Source: Candidatus Kuenenia stuttgartensis
GTDB taxonomy: Bacteria; Planctomycetota; Planctomycetia; Pirellulales; UBA1268
NCBI GenBank assembly: GCA_945870505.1
Contig: CAMBSN010000017.1
Coordinates: 1 to 43,738 of the forward strand
Direction: 5' to 3'
DNA length: 43,738 bases
Positions 24,089 to 33,386 of the stretch are shown one piece after another (the stretch's first letter is position 1; every line of letters begins with the position of its first letter). A model generated the notes under the pieces. The model did not search any database. It saw only the letters and a program-made list of their open reading frames with translations, and was not told the origin of the DNA. The position numbers and the translations under genes were made by a program.

Positions 24089-26809
24089 GTGTTTCCGCAG
24101 CCAGCATCGCCATCCGCCGAGGAAGTCCGCCTGGGCGAAGACTCACGCCGAGAGCGGTTCTGGAAACTGTGGGGCACCTATCTGCCGGCCCGTCAGTGGG
24201 GCACCGTTCGCGAAGACTACTCGGCCGATGGAGACGCATGGTCGTCGTTTCCATTCGAGCACGCCCACAGCCGCGTCTACCGCTGGGGCGAGGACGGGCT
24301 GCTGGGGCTCTGCGACCGGTTCGGCCGGCTCTGTTTCGGCCTGTCGCTCTGGAACGGCCGCGACCCGCTGCTCAAGGAGCGGCTCTTCGGCCTCAGCGGC
24401 CACCAGGGCAACCACGGCGAAGACGTCAAGGAACTCTATTACTTTCTCGACGCGACGCCGACCCATTCCTACTGCAAGGCGCTCTACAAGTATCCGCAGC
24501 GCGAGTTTCCCTACGCCGATCTCGTGGCGGAAAATGGCCGCCGCGACCACAGCCAGCCGGAATACGAACTGCTCGACACCGGGGTGTTTGCCGAGGATCG
24601 CTACTTCGACGTCTTCGTCGAATACGCGAAGGATTCGATCGACGATCTCCTGATTCGGGTGACGGTCCACAACCGGGGGCCAGAGCCGGCCCGCCTCGTC
24701 GCCCTGCCATCCCTCTGGTATCGCAACACCTGGGGCTGGGGCCACATCAGCGAGGAGTGCCTGGAGGAGCCCGAGATTTCCGAGGCGGGGCCGGGCGTGC
24801 TCGCCGCGCGGCACGCCGTGATGGGGGAGTATCGGCTGGCCTACGACGTCGGCCCCGACGGTCGCATCCCGGAGTTTCTCTTCACCGACAACGAGACCAA
24901 CACGCAGCTGCTCTACGGGTGTCCGTGCCCCCACCCCTTCACGAAGGACGCCTTCCACGAGGCGGTCGTCCATGGCCACCGCGATGCCGTCAACCCCGCC
25001 AAGCGCGGCACGAAGGCGACCGGCCTCTACGACATGGTCATTCCGCCGGGGCAATCCGTCGAACTCCGCATGCGGCTGGCAGCCGTGAAGGCCACGCCGC
25101 CAAGCCGACCGTTTGATGCGAGCTTCGCCGACATCTTCGCCGCTCGGCAGGCGGAGGCAGACGAGTTCTACGCTGCCACGCTCAACCCCGCGCTCACGGC
25201 CGAGGAGCGGCGCATCGCGCGGCAGGCCAACGCCGGGCTGCTGTGGTCGAAGCAGTTCTACTCCTTCGTGCAGGCCGAGTGGCACGACGGCGACGAGGGG
25301 CTGCCGCGGCCGCCGGATGGGCATGGGCTCCGCAACGCGGAGTGGCCCAATCTCTTCAACCGCGACATCCTCTCGATGCCCGCCACGTGGGAGTATCCCT
25401 ACTACTGCTCCTGGGATCTGGCCTTCCATACGGCCGCCCTCTGGCGGGTCGATCCCGAGTTTTGCAAGGATCAGCTCGTGCTGCTCCTCCGGGAGTGGTA
25501 TCAGCACCCCGATGGCCAGATCCCGGCCTACGAGTGGAACTTCTCCGACGCGAATCCCCCCGTGCATGGCTGGGCGGCGCTGCGGCTCTACCACCAGCTG
25601 GCCGCCCGCGGCCGGCGAGACGACGAGTTCCTGGAAAGGATCTTCCAGAAGCTCCTCCTGAACTTCACCTGGTGGGTCAATCGCAAGGACGTCGACGGCA
25701 ACAACCTGTTTGCCGGCGGCTTCCTCGGGTTCGACAACATCTCGGCATTCGATCGCTCCAAGCCCCTGCCGACCGGCGGCAAACTCAATCAGGTCGATGG
25801 CACTGCGTGGATCGCCAAATACTGCCTCGACATCCTGCAGATGGCGCTGCTCCTGACGGACCGCGGCGTGGCGTATGAAGACATGGCCACCAAGTTCATC
25901 GTGCACTTCGCGAGGATCGTAGACGCGATGAACACGTTCTGCGGCACGGGGCTGTGGAACGAGGACGACGGCTTCTATTACGACATGCTCGACTTCGGCG
26001 ACCGGCATGTGCCGCTCAAGATTCGTTCGATTGTCGGCTTCATCCCGCTGCTGGCCACCTGCTACGTCACCGCCGAGCAGCGGCGCAAAAGCCCCGGCTT
26101 CGCGGCCCGGCTGCTCTGGCACGTGAAGAATCGTCCCCGCCTGGCCTCGCTGCTGCTCGAGATCAACGGCAACGTCGCCGATCCTTCGCTCGATCTCCTG
26201 CTCACCATGACGCCACGGCATCGCCTTGAGCGGCTGCTCGAGTATCTGTTCGACGAGCAGGAATTCCTTTCCGACTACGGCATCCGCTCCGTGTCGAAAT
26301 ACCACGAGAAGCATCCCTTCACCTATATGTTCGACGGGACGACCTATGCCGTCGACTACGAGCCGGGGGCCGGTAGGACCGGCATGTTCGGGGGCAACTC
26401 CAACTGGCGCGGGCCGGTGTGGATGCCCATCAACTTCATGCTCATCGAGGCCCTAAAGACCTACGGTCATTTCTTCGGTGACTCCCTGCTGGTCGAGTTT
26501 CCCACCGGCTCGGGCCACCGTGTCACCCTCACGGCTGCGGCCGATTTGCTCGCGGCGCGGGTGCAGCGGCTGTTCCTGCCGAATGAAAACGGCTTCCGCC
26601 CCTGCCACGGCAGCGAGCCACGCTACTCGCAGGATCCGGCGTGGAAGGATCTCGTGCTGTTCCACGAATACTTCCACGGCGATACCGGACAGGGCCTCGG
26701 TGCGGCGCATCAAACCGGCTGGACGGCTCTGGTGGCCGAACTGCTCGCCGAGAAAACCGCTACGCTGCCTCAACCGCAGCACCCGGCTGCCGCCCCGCGC
26801 ATGCTCTGA
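24089..26809 (+). CDS. Glycoside hydrolase family 63-like glucosidase
   Basis: A 906-residue protein without a signal peptide and with a GTG start. The N-terminal half is beta-rich (ARQWGTVREDYS, RWGEDGLLGLCD, LKERLFGLSG). The C-terminal half is an (alpha/alpha)6 barrel with YYCSWDLAFHTAAL, an AYEWNFSDANPPVHGWA stretch, WWVNRKD, GTGLWNEDDGFYYD, and GGNSNWRGPVWMPINFM. These are hallmarks of GH63 and its bacterial mannosyl/glucosyl-hydrolysing relatives. It likely releases glucose from an alpha-glucoside or compatible-solute glycoside in the cytoplasm and so feeds the sugar-phosphate enzymes that follow. The exact linkage is not readable. It starts 34 bases after the cytochrome/Moco gene. Confidence 0.87.
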   Translation: MFPQPASPSAEEVRLGEDSRRERFWKLWGTYLPARQWGTVREDYSADGDAWSSFPFEHAHSRVYRWGEDGLLGLCDRFGRLCFGLSLWNGRDPLLKERLFGLSGHQGNHGEDVKELYYFLDATPTHSYCKALYKYPQREFPYADLVAENGRRDHSQPEYELLDTGVFAEDRYFDVFVEYAKDSIDDLLIRVTVHNRGPEPARLVALPSLWYRNTWGWGHISEECLEEPEISEAGPGVLAARHAVMGEYRLAYDVGPDGRIPEFLFTDNETNTQLLYGCPCPHPFTKDAFHEAVVHGHRDAVNPAKRGTKATGLYDMVIPPGQSVELRMRLAAVKATPPSRPFDASFADIFAARQAEADEFYAATLNPALTAEERRIARQANAGLLWSKQFYSFVQAEWHDGDEGLPRPPDGHGLRNAEWPNLFNRDILSMPATWEYPYYCSWDLAFHTAALWRVDPEFCKDQLVLLLREWYQHPDGQIPAYEWNFSDANPPVHGWAALRLYHQLAARGRRDDEFLERIFQKLLLNFTWWVNRKDVDGNNLFAGGFLGFDNISAFDRSKPLPTGGKLNQVDGTAWIAKYCLDILQMALLLTDRGVAYEDMATKFIVHFARIVDAMNTFCGTGLWNEDDGFYYDMLDFGDRHVPLKIRSIVGFIPLLATCYVTAEQRRKSPGFAARLLWHVKNRPRLASLLLEINGNVADPSLDLLLTMTPRHRLERLLEYLFDEQEFLSDYGIRSVSKYHEKHPFTYMFDGTTYAVDYEPGAGRTGMFGGNSNWRGPVWMPINFMLIEALKTYGHFFGDSLLVEFPTGSGHRVTLTAAADLLAARVQRLFLPNENGFRPCHGSEPRYSQDPAWKDLVLFHEYFHGDTGQGLGAAHQTGWTALVAELLAEKTATLPQPQHPAAAPRML

Positions 26810-26837
26810 ACAATCCCCTGCGAAAAGGACGCTCCCC

Positions 26838-27749
26838 ATGCCCCGCGGCTTCGATCGCCCGCTCTACATCCTGCCTTTCGATCATCGCGGCTCCTTCGAG
26901 ACGAAGATGTTCGGCTGGCACGAGCCGCTCTCGGCCGCACAAACCGCTGACATCGCCGCTGCAAAGCAGGTGATCTACGACGGCTTCAAAGCCGCCGTCG
27001 CGGGAGGCGTGCCCCGCGATCGGGCGGGCATTCTCGTCGACGAGCAGTTTGGGGCAGCGATTCTGCGGGCGGCAGCGGCCGACGGGTTTCTCACCGCCTG
27101 TCCGGCGGAAAAGAGCGGCCAGGAGGAGTTCGATTTCGAGTACGGCCCCGACTTTTTCCGGCACATCGAGGCCTTTTCGCCCACGTTCTGCAAGGTGCTC
27201 GTGAGGTACAACCCCGAAGGCGATCCGGTGGTCAATCGCCGGCAGGCCGAGCGACTTCGGGAGCTTTCCGACGCGCTCGCCGCCGCCAACAAGAGCCGGC
27301 TGATGTTTGAGCTTCTCGTCCCCGCGGAACCGGCCCAACTCGCCAGCGTGCACGGCGACCAAGCGGCCTACGATCTCAACCTGCGGCCGCAGCTGATGGT
27401 CCGAGCGATCCACGACCTGCAAGACGCCGGCGTTGAGCCCGATGTCTGGAAGATCGAGGGGCTTGACCGCCGCAGCGACTGCGAGGCGATCGTGGCCGCG
27501 GCAAGACGTGGCGGCCGCGATACCGTGGGCTGCATCGTGCTCGGTCGTGGCGAGAATGGCGGCAAGGTGCGGCAGTGGCTCGAGACGGCCGCCAGCGTGC
27601 CGGGCTTCATTGGATTTGCCGTCGGTCGCACCGATTTCTGGCAGCCGCTCGTCGACTGGAAGGGCGGGCAGTGCAGCCGCGAAGCGGCAGTCGCCGAGAT
27701 CGCCCGCCGATACGCGGAGTTCGCGACTATTTTTGAAACGGCGACGTAG
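26838..27749 (+). CDS. DUF2090 / IolC C-terminal aldolase-like protein
   Basis: A 303-residue TIM-barrel protein corresponding to the C-terminal DUF2090 domain of some IolC proteins, standing alone. It opens with YILPFDHRGSFETKMFG, the typical start of the domain. It continues with GILVDEQFGAAIL, RLMFELLVP, VWKIEGLDRRSDCEAI, VLGRGEN and GFIGFAVGRTDFWQPL. Related proteins cleave 2-deoxy-5-keto-gluconate 6-phosphate. In this pentose phosphate cluster a sugar-phosphate aldolase role is likely, but the substrate is unknown. AAGGA about nine bases before the ATG supports the start. Confidence 0.82.
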   Translation: MPRGFDRPLYILPFDHRGSFETKMFGWHEPLSAAQTADIAAAKQVIYDGFKAAVAGGVPRDRAGILVDEQFGAAILRAAAADGFLTACPAEKSGQEEFDFEYGPDFFRHIEAFSPTFCKVLVRYNPEGDPVVNRRQAERLRELSDALAAANKSRLMFELLVPAEPAQLASVHGDQAAYDLNLRPQLMVRAIHDLQDAGVEPDVWKIEGLDRRSDCEAIVAAARRGGRDTVGCIVLGRGENGGKVRQWLETAASVPGFIGFAVGRTDFWQPLVDWKGGQCSREAAVAEIARRYAEFATIFETAT

Positions 27750-27793
27750 ACGGCAGAAACAGACGACAGCAACAGGGCGAACGATTTGAAACC

Positions 27794-27811
27794 GGCCTGC
27801 CCCGGCAGGCC
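27794..27811 (+). promoter_or_regulatory. Short perfect hairpin in the gnd leader
   Basis: GGCCTGCC and GGCAGGCC are exactly complementary around CC (a seven-pair stem with a four-base loop in practice). It sits directly upstream of the GGAG ribosome binding site of gnd. No T run follows, so it is not a typical terminator. It could modulate gnd translation or stabilise the transcript. Confidence 0.4.
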
Positions 27812-27829
27812 CCAGCGGAGAACCACACT

Positions 27830-28843
27830 GTGCAACTTGGAATGATTGGATTGGGTCGGATGGGTGCCAACATGGTCCGCCGACTGATCGCCGGCGGCCA
27901 CGACTGCGTGGTGTTCGACAGGACGCCGGCTGCCGTGGCGGCGCTCGTCGCGGAGAAGGCCGTCGGCGCAGCCTCACTGGCCGAGTTTGTCAGCAAGCTC
28001 AGCACGCCGCGGGCGATCTGGCTGATGGTGCCGGCGGCGGTCGTCGACCAATCCATTGCCGAACTGGCGCCGCTCCTTGACGCCGGCGACATCCTGATCG
28101 ACGGCGGCAATTCCTATTACATCGACGACATTCGGCGGGCTGGAGAACTCTCCGCCAAGGGCATTCATTATGTCGACGTCGGCACCAGTGGCGGCGTCTG
28201 GGGGCTCGAGCGGGGCTACTGCATGATGATCGGCGGCGACGCCGCGGCCGTTCAGCATCTCGACCCCATCCTGGCGAGGCTCGCGCCCGGACGTGGCACC
28301 ATCGACCGCACGCCAGGGCGGGAGACGATGGGCGGCACCGCCGAACTGGGCTACCTCCATTGCGGCGGCAACGGCGCGGGCCATTTCGTGAAGATGGTCC
28401 ACAACGGGATCGAATACGGGATCATGGCCGCGTATGCCGAGGGGCTGGCCGTGCTCAAGGCGGCTGACGTCGGCACGCGGAAGACCGAAGTGGATGCGGA
28501 AACGACTCCGCTTCGCCAGCCGGAGCTCTACCAGTACGAACTCAACATCACCGATGTCGCGGAGGTCTGGCGCCGGGGCAGCGTGATTGCGTCGTGGCTG
28601 CTCGACCTGTCGGCGGCCGCCCTGACGCATGACCCGGCGCTGGCCGAGTTCCAGGGCCGCGTCTCCGATTCGGGCGAAGGCCGCTGGACCATCAAGGCGG
28701 CGATCGACGAGGGCGTGCCGGTGCCCGTCCTCTCAGCCGCGCTCTACGAGCGGTTCTACTCCCGCGGCCAGGCGGATTACGCCGATCGGCTGCTCTCCGC
28801 CATGCGATACGAGTTTGGCGGCCACTTGGAGAAGAAGGCATGA
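27830..28843 (+). CDS. gnd: 6-phosphogluconate dehydrogenase, short type, probably NAD-preferring
   Basis: A 337-residue enzyme, versus about 470 in the long form. It decarboxylates 6-phosphogluconate to ribulose 5-phosphate. The dinucleotide site is GLGRMG at 7-12. The second strand ends in Asp30 (VVFDRT), where NADP-specific enzymes have Asn-Arg-Ser/Thr, which suggests NAD use. Catalytic residues are Lys188 and Asn192 in GHFVKMVHNGIEYG. It has a GTG start with GGAG about ten bases upstream. Its stop overlaps the tkt start (ATGA), joining the oxidative and non-oxidative steps. Confidence 0.93.
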   Translation: MQLGMIGLGRMGANMVRRLIAGGHDCVVFDRTPAAVAALVAEKAVGAASLAEFVSKLSTPRAIWLMVPAAVVDQSIAELAPLLDAGDILIDGGNSYYIDDIRRAGELSAKGIHYVDVGTSGGVWGLERGYCMMIGGDAAAVQHLDPILARLAPGRGTIDRTPGRETMGGTAELGYLHCGGNGAGHFVKMVHNGIEYGIMAAYAEGLAVLKAADVGTRKTEVDAETTPLRQPELYQYELNITDVAEVWRRGSVIASWLLDLSAAALTHDPALAEFQGRVSDSGEGRWTIKAAIDEGVPVPVLSAALYERFYSRGQADYADRLLSAMRYEFGGHLEKKA

Positions 28844-30933
28844 CGGACGACGCCCTCGATCTGTTGGCGATCAACACGATCCGCACGCTGTCGATCGACG
28901 CGGTGCAGCAGGCGCAATCGGGCCATCCCGGCACGCCAATGGCGCTGGCGCCACTGGTCTACACGCTCTGGAACCAGGTGTTGAACTTCGACCCGGAGGA
29001 TCCGATCTGGCCCGGTCGCGACCGGTTCGTGCTCTCCAACGGCCACGCCTCGATGCTGCAGTGGTCGGTCCTGTTCCTCTCCGGGACGAAGGCGGTGAAT
29101 GCCGACTACGAACTGGTGGGCAGACCGGCCGTCACGTTGGACGACATTCGCCGCTTTCGGCAGTTCGGCAGTCGGGCGCCCGGGCACCCGGAATACCACT
29201 GGGTGTCTGGCGTGGAGACGACGACGGGGCCTCTGGGCCAGGGCATCGCCACCAGCGTCGGCATGGCGATCGCCCGCAAGTGGCTGGCAAGTCGCTACAA
29301 CCAGCCGCGCTTCAACATCTTCGACTATTCCATCTACGCGATCTGTGGTGACGGCTGCCTGATGGAGGGCATCGGATCGGAGGCGGCCTCGCTCGCCGGC
29401 CATCTGGGACTCGCCGACCTCTGCTGGATCTACGACAACAACCACATCACGATCGAGGGCAACACGCGAATCGCCTTCACCGAAGACGTCTCCGCCCGCT
29501 TCCAGGCATACGGCTGGAACGTGCTGCGGGTGGGCGATGCCAACGACATCGGACGGATTCGCGACGCGCTGGAGCTGTTTCGCCAGGAGAAGCAGCGGCC
29601 CACGCTGATCGTGCTCGACAGCCACATCGGCTACGGGTCACCCCACAAGCACGACACCTCCGCGGCCCACGGCGAACCGTTGGGCGAGGAAGAGGTGCGC
29701 CTGACCAAGCTTGCCTACGGCTGGCCGCCCGACGCCACGTTTTTTGTGCCCGAGGGCGTCCGTGAGCACTTCTCAGCCGGCATCGGGGCCCGCGGCGCAG
29801 CTGCCCACGCCGCCTGGAAGAAGCTCTTCGCCGACTACGAAAAACAGCACCCTGCGCTGGCCGCTGAAATCGAGGCGATGCAGCGCCGCGAGCTTCCCGC
29901 CGGCTGGGATCGAAATCTCCCGACGTTTCCGGCCGATGCCAAGGGGGTGGCCGGCCGCGATGCTTCCGGGCAGGTGCTCAACGTGCTCGCGCAGAACATT
30001 CCCTGGTTTCTCGGCGGCTCGGCCGATCTCGGCCCCTCGAACAAGACCACGCTGAAGTTTGCTGACGCCGGCGACTTCCAGCCTGAGAGTCCCGGCGGCA
30101 GAAACCTTCACTTCGGGATCCGCGAGCACGCCATGGCGGCGATCGTCAACGGGCTCTCGTTGTCGAAGATCAGGGCGTTCGGGGCCACCTTCTTCATCTT
30201 CAGCGACTACGCGCGGCCTGCGATCAGGCTCTCGGCGCTGATGGAGCTGCCCACGCTCTTCGTCTTCACGCACGACGCCATGGGCGACGGCGAAGACGGT
30301 CCGACCCACCAGCCCGTGGAGCAGCTGATCTCCTGGCGGGCGGTGCCCGGGCTGGTCGTGATCCGGCCCGGTGATGCCAACGAGGTCGTCGAGGCCTATC
30401 GCGTGATTCTCCAGCTCCGGCATAAGCCGGCGATTCTCGTGCTGTCGCGGCAACCCCTGCCGACGCTCGATCGCACCCGCTACGCCCCTGCCACCGGCCT
30501 GGCCCACGGAGCCTACGTGGTGGCCGATGCGCCAGGTGGCAGCCCCGAGGTCATCCTGATCGGCACCGGCAGCGAACTGAGCCTCGTCGTGGCGGCCCAC
30601 GAGACGTTGATCAAGCAGGGCATCCGGTCGCGGGTGGTGTCGATGCCGAGCTGGGATCTCTTCGAGCAGCAGCCGGCCGACTATCGCGAGAGCGTGCTGC
30701 CGCGGCGGGTGACCGCGCGGCTCGCGGTCGAACAGGGCTCCGTGCTCGGCTGGGACCGATACGTGGGGCCGGAAGGACGGGTGATCGGCATGCAGACCTT
30801 CGGCGCCTCGGCGCCACTGAAGGAGCTGCAGCGGCGCTTCGGCTTCGAGCCGGAACGCGTGGTAGACACGGCGATGGAGATGCTCGGGCGTGGAGCACCG
30901 GCGGCACGCGCCCCGGCTCCCGCGAAGGACTAG
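28840..30933 (+). CDS. tkt: Transketolase
   Basis: A 697-residue thiamine diphosphate enzyme that moves two-carbon units between ketose and aldose phosphates. Motifs: QSGHPGTPMALAP with His29, SNGHASM with His69, and the TPP/Mg site GDGCLMEGIGSEAA (170-183) completed by DNNHITIEG with Asn200. The second domain has GSADLGPSNKT, FGIREHAMAAIVNG and THDAMGDGEDGPTHQPVEQ. The C-terminal domain ends about residue 690 with an alanine/proline-rich tail. The central enzyme of the cluster, it starts inside the end of gnd. Confidence 0.96.
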   Translation: MTDDALDLLAINTIRTLSIDAVQQAQSGHPGTPMALAPLVYTLWNQVLNFDPEDPIWPGRDRFVLSNGHASMLQWSVLFLSGTKAVNADYELVGRPAVTLDDIRRFRQFGSRAPGHPEYHWVSGVETTTGPLGQGIATSVGMAIARKWLASRYNQPRFNIFDYSIYAICGDGCLMEGIGSEAASLAGHLGLADLCWIYDNNHITIEGNTRIAFTEDVSARFQAYGWNVLRVGDANDIGRIRDALELFRQEKQRPTLIVLDSHIGYGSPHKHDTSAAHGEPLGEEEVRLTKLAYGWPPDATFFVPEGVREHFSAGIGARGAAAHAAWKKLFADYEKQHPALAAEIEAMQRRELPAGWDRNLPTFPADAKGVAGRDASGQVLNVLAQNIPWFLGGSADLGPSNKTTLKFADAGDFQPESPGGRNLHFGIREHAMAAIVNGLSLSKIRAFGATFFIFSDYARPAIRLSALMELPTLFVFTHDAMGDGEDGPTHQPVEQLISWRAVPGLVVIRPGDANEVVEAYRVILQLRHKPAILVLSRQPLPTLDRTRYAPATGLAHGAYVVADAPGGSPEVILIGTGSELSLVVAAHETLIKQGIRSRVVSMPSWDLFEQQPADYRESVLPRRVTARLAVEQGSVLGWDRYVGPEGRVIGMQTFGASAPLKELQRRFGFEPERVVDTAMEMLGRGAPAARAPAPAKD

Positions 30934-30960
30934 CAACAGCACGTGGTGGAGGACAGCGTC

Positions 30961-32535
30961 ATGGAATGCACACAACAGCCCGCGGGCGATTCATCAGACA
31001 ATCCCGAGGCCACCGGCGACGCGCCAACGCGTCCGTGTGCGATGGTGATCTTCGGCGCGGCCGGAGACCTCACGAAGCGGCTCGTGGTGCCTGCTCTCTA
31101 CAACCTCGTCGTGGCCGGCAGGCTGCCGGAGTCATTCCGGCTGGTGGGGTGCGACCTCGTCGCCAAGACTTCGGCCGAGTGGCAAAGCGGCCTGCTGGCA
31201 ATGATGCAGGAATGTGTCGTCAAGGGAGACGGCGAGTTTCAGGCCAGCCGGATCGACCCCGTCCACTGGGACTGGCTGGCCAGTCGCATGACGTATCTCC
31301 AGGGCGACCTCAACGACCCCGGCTGCTATGCCCGCCTCGACGAGCATCTCTGCGGCCTCGACAAGACGGCCGGTACCGGCGGCAACCGGCTCTTCTACCT
31401 CGCCGTTTCCGACCGCTTTTTCGGGCCGATCGTTGATCATCTCGGCGCCGCGGGGCTGACCCACGAGTCGGCTGGGCAATGGCGGCACGTGATCATCGAA
31501 AAGCCTTTTGGCCATGACCTGGCGTCGGCGATGGCGCTCAACGCGCGGGTTGGCGCCGTACTCGACGAGCGGCAGATCTACCGCATCGATCATTTCCTCG
31601 GCAAGGAGACGGTCCAGAACATCATGGTGCTGCGGCTTGCCAACGGGCTCTTCGAGCCGATCTGGAACCGCAACCACATCGATCACGTGCAGATCACGGC
31701 CGCCGAGACGGTGGGCGTCGAACGCCGCGGCAGGTTCTACGAAAAGACCGGCGCGCTGCGCGACATGATTCCGAACCACGTGTTCCAACTGCTCGCCATG
31801 ACCGCCATGGAGCCTCCGATCTCGTTCGACGCTGACGAGATTCGCAATAAAAAGTCCGACCTGCTGCGGTCGATCCGTCCGTTGCGGTACGACGAGGCCA
31901 TGCCCGAAGCCGTGCGGGGGCAGTACGCGGCTGGCTCGGTGCTCGGCCGGCCGGCCTGCGACTACCGCAGCGAGCCTGACGTCGCCGCTGATTCGAATGT
32001 CGAGACCTACGTCGCCTGCCGTATCCAGATCGACAACTGGCGCTGGGCCGGCGTCCCGTTCTACCTCCGGACCGGAAAATACCTGGCCGCCCGCAAGACG
32101 GAGATCGCCATCCGCTTTCGCTCGGCGCCGCTCTCCGTGTTTGCTGGGATCTCTCCGGCCGCCGGCAATGCCAACTGGCTCGTGCTGCGGATTCAGCCCA
32201 ACGAGGGGATGTCGATCGAGTTTGCGGCGAAGCGGCCGGGCCCCACGGTGCACCTCGGTGCCGTGCGGATGGATTTCTCCTACAAAGACTATTTTCACGC
32301 CGCGTCGGGCACCGGCTACGAGACGCTGATCTACGATTGCATGAACGGCAACGCCACACTGTTTAAGCGGGCCGACAATGTAGAAGCCGGCTGGCGGGTG
32401 GTGCAGCCGCTGCTCGATGCGTGGGCTGGCACCGCTCCGCAGGGTTTTCCCAACTACGCGGCGGGCAGCGAGGGGCCGGCGGCCGCCGATGCGCTCCTGG
32501 CCCGCGACGGCAACGCGTGGCGCACCCTCACCTGA
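30961..32535 (+). CDS. zwf: Glucose-6-phosphate 1-dehydrogenase
   Basis: A 524-residue enzyme for the first oxidative pentose phosphate step. The coenzyme site reads FGAAGDLTKR near 31-40, the conserved EKPFG is at 180-184, and the substrate/catalytic motif RIDHFLGKETVQN is at 208-220. The C-terminal half has NWRWAGVPFYLRTGKYLAARKTEI and SYKDYF, as expected. GGAGGA at 30948-30953 sits seven bases from the ATG at 30961, which decides the start over a GTG at 30943. Its product lactone needs a 6-phosphogluconolactonase, which I do not see nearby. Confidence 0.95.
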   Translation: MECTQQPAGDSSDNPEATGDAPTRPCAMVIFGAAGDLTKRLVVPALYNLVVAGRLPESFRLVGCDLVAKTSAEWQSGLLAMMQECVVKGDGEFQASRIDPVHWDWLASRMTYLQGDLNDPGCYARLDEHLCGLDKTAGTGGNRLFYLAVSDRFFGPIVDHLGAAGLTHESAGQWRHVIIEKPFGHDLASAMALNARVGAVLDERQIYRIDHFLGKETVQNIMVLRLANGLFEPIWNRNHIDHVQITAAETVGVERRGRFYEKTGALRDMIPNHVFQLLAMTAMEPPISFDADEIRNKKSDLLRSIRPLRYDEAMPEAVRGQYAAGSVLGRPACDYRSEPDVAADSNVETYVACRIQIDNWRWAGVPFYLRTGKYLAARKTEIAIRFRSAPLSVFAGISPAAGNANWLVLRIQPNEGMSIEFAAKRPGPTVHLGAVRMDFSYKDYFHAASGTGYETLIYDCMNGNATLFKRADNVEAGWRVVQPLLDAWAGTAPQGFPNYAAGSEGPAAADALLARDGNAWRTLT

Positions 32536-32567
32536 CCGGAGCGCCGGACACCTCCGGCGGCAAGGCG

Positions 32568-33386
32568 ATGGCAATGAAACGGAAGATTTCGCTCGTCCTC
32601 AGCGACGTGGATGGCACGCTGGTGACCGCGGAGAAGGTGCTCACCGACCGCGCCCGGCGAGCCGTCCATCGTCTCCGCGACGCAGGCATCCGCTTCGCGA
32701 TCACCAGTGGGCGGCCACCCCGCGGGATGGAGATGTTCATCGAGCCGCTCGCCCTCGACACGCCGCTTGCCGGATTCAATGGTGGCGTCTACACGACCGA
32801 ACGCCTCGACATTGTCGCGGAGAAGATCCTGCCGGCCGACGTCGCAGCCGCGGCCTACGACATCATCTGTCGCCAAGGCCTCGTGCCGTGGGTCTACAGT
32901 GGCGGCGATTGGCTCGTGCCCGATCCCGACGGGCCTCACGTGGCCCGCGAGTCCAGCACGGTGGGGTTTTCGCCCGCCGTGGCGGCTGATGTGGCCGCCC
33001 AGTTGGCGAATGCGGTCAAGATCGTTGGCGTCGGCGATGATCACGATGCCGTCCGGCGGTGCACAGGTGAGGTCCAGACCGTGCTCGGCGACCGAGCCTC
33101 CGCCAGTTGCTCGCAGCCGTATTATCTCGACATCACCAATCGCGACGCCAACAAGGGGGCGGTCGCCGACTACCTCTCGCAGACACTGGCGATCCCGGCC
33201 GAGGAGATCGCCACGATCGGCGACGGCCAGAACGACATCCTGATGTTTCGCAAGTCGGGCCTGAGCATCGCGATGGGCAACGCAGCCGACGCCGTCAAGG
33301 CGACCGCCAGCGTGACGACCGATTCCTTCGCCGATGAGGGATTCGCCAAGGCGATCGAGCGGTTCATCCTGGGCGACGCGACATGA
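32568..33386 (+). CDS. Cof-type HAD-superfamily phosphatase
   Basis: A 272-residue hydrolase with the four HAD motifs: I, LVLSDVDGTL, with the nucleophile Asp; II, the threonine/serine in AITSGRPP; III, the lysine in TNRDANKGAV; and IV, IGDGQNDILMF. The type II cap in the middle is typical of Cof-like enzymes acting on sugar phosphates and nucleotides. Its position between zwf and rpiA, with an ATGA overlap into rpiA, suggests it acts on a pentose phosphate pathway intermediate or a side product. Whether it could stand in for the missing lactonase is speculative. ATGs at 32568 and 32574 are both possible. Confidence 0.88.
   Translation: MAMKRKISLVLSDVDGTLVTAEKVLTDRARRAVHRLRDAGIRFAITSGRPPRGMEMFIEPLALDTPLAGFNGGVYTTERLDIVAEKILPADVAAAAYDIICRQGLVPWVYSGGDWLVPDPDGPHVARESSTVGFSPAVAADVAAQLANAVKIVGVGDDHDAVRRCTGEVQTVLGDRASASCSQPYYLDITNRDANKGAVADYLSQTLAIPAEEIATIGDGQNDILMFRKSGLSIAMGNAADAVKATASVTTDSFADEGFAKAIERFILGDAT

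Noticed and set aside
24143..26314. 723-codon open frame on the minus strand over the GH63 gene
   Set aside because: It is antisense to a well-supported GH63 protein and its composition is that of a shadow frame.
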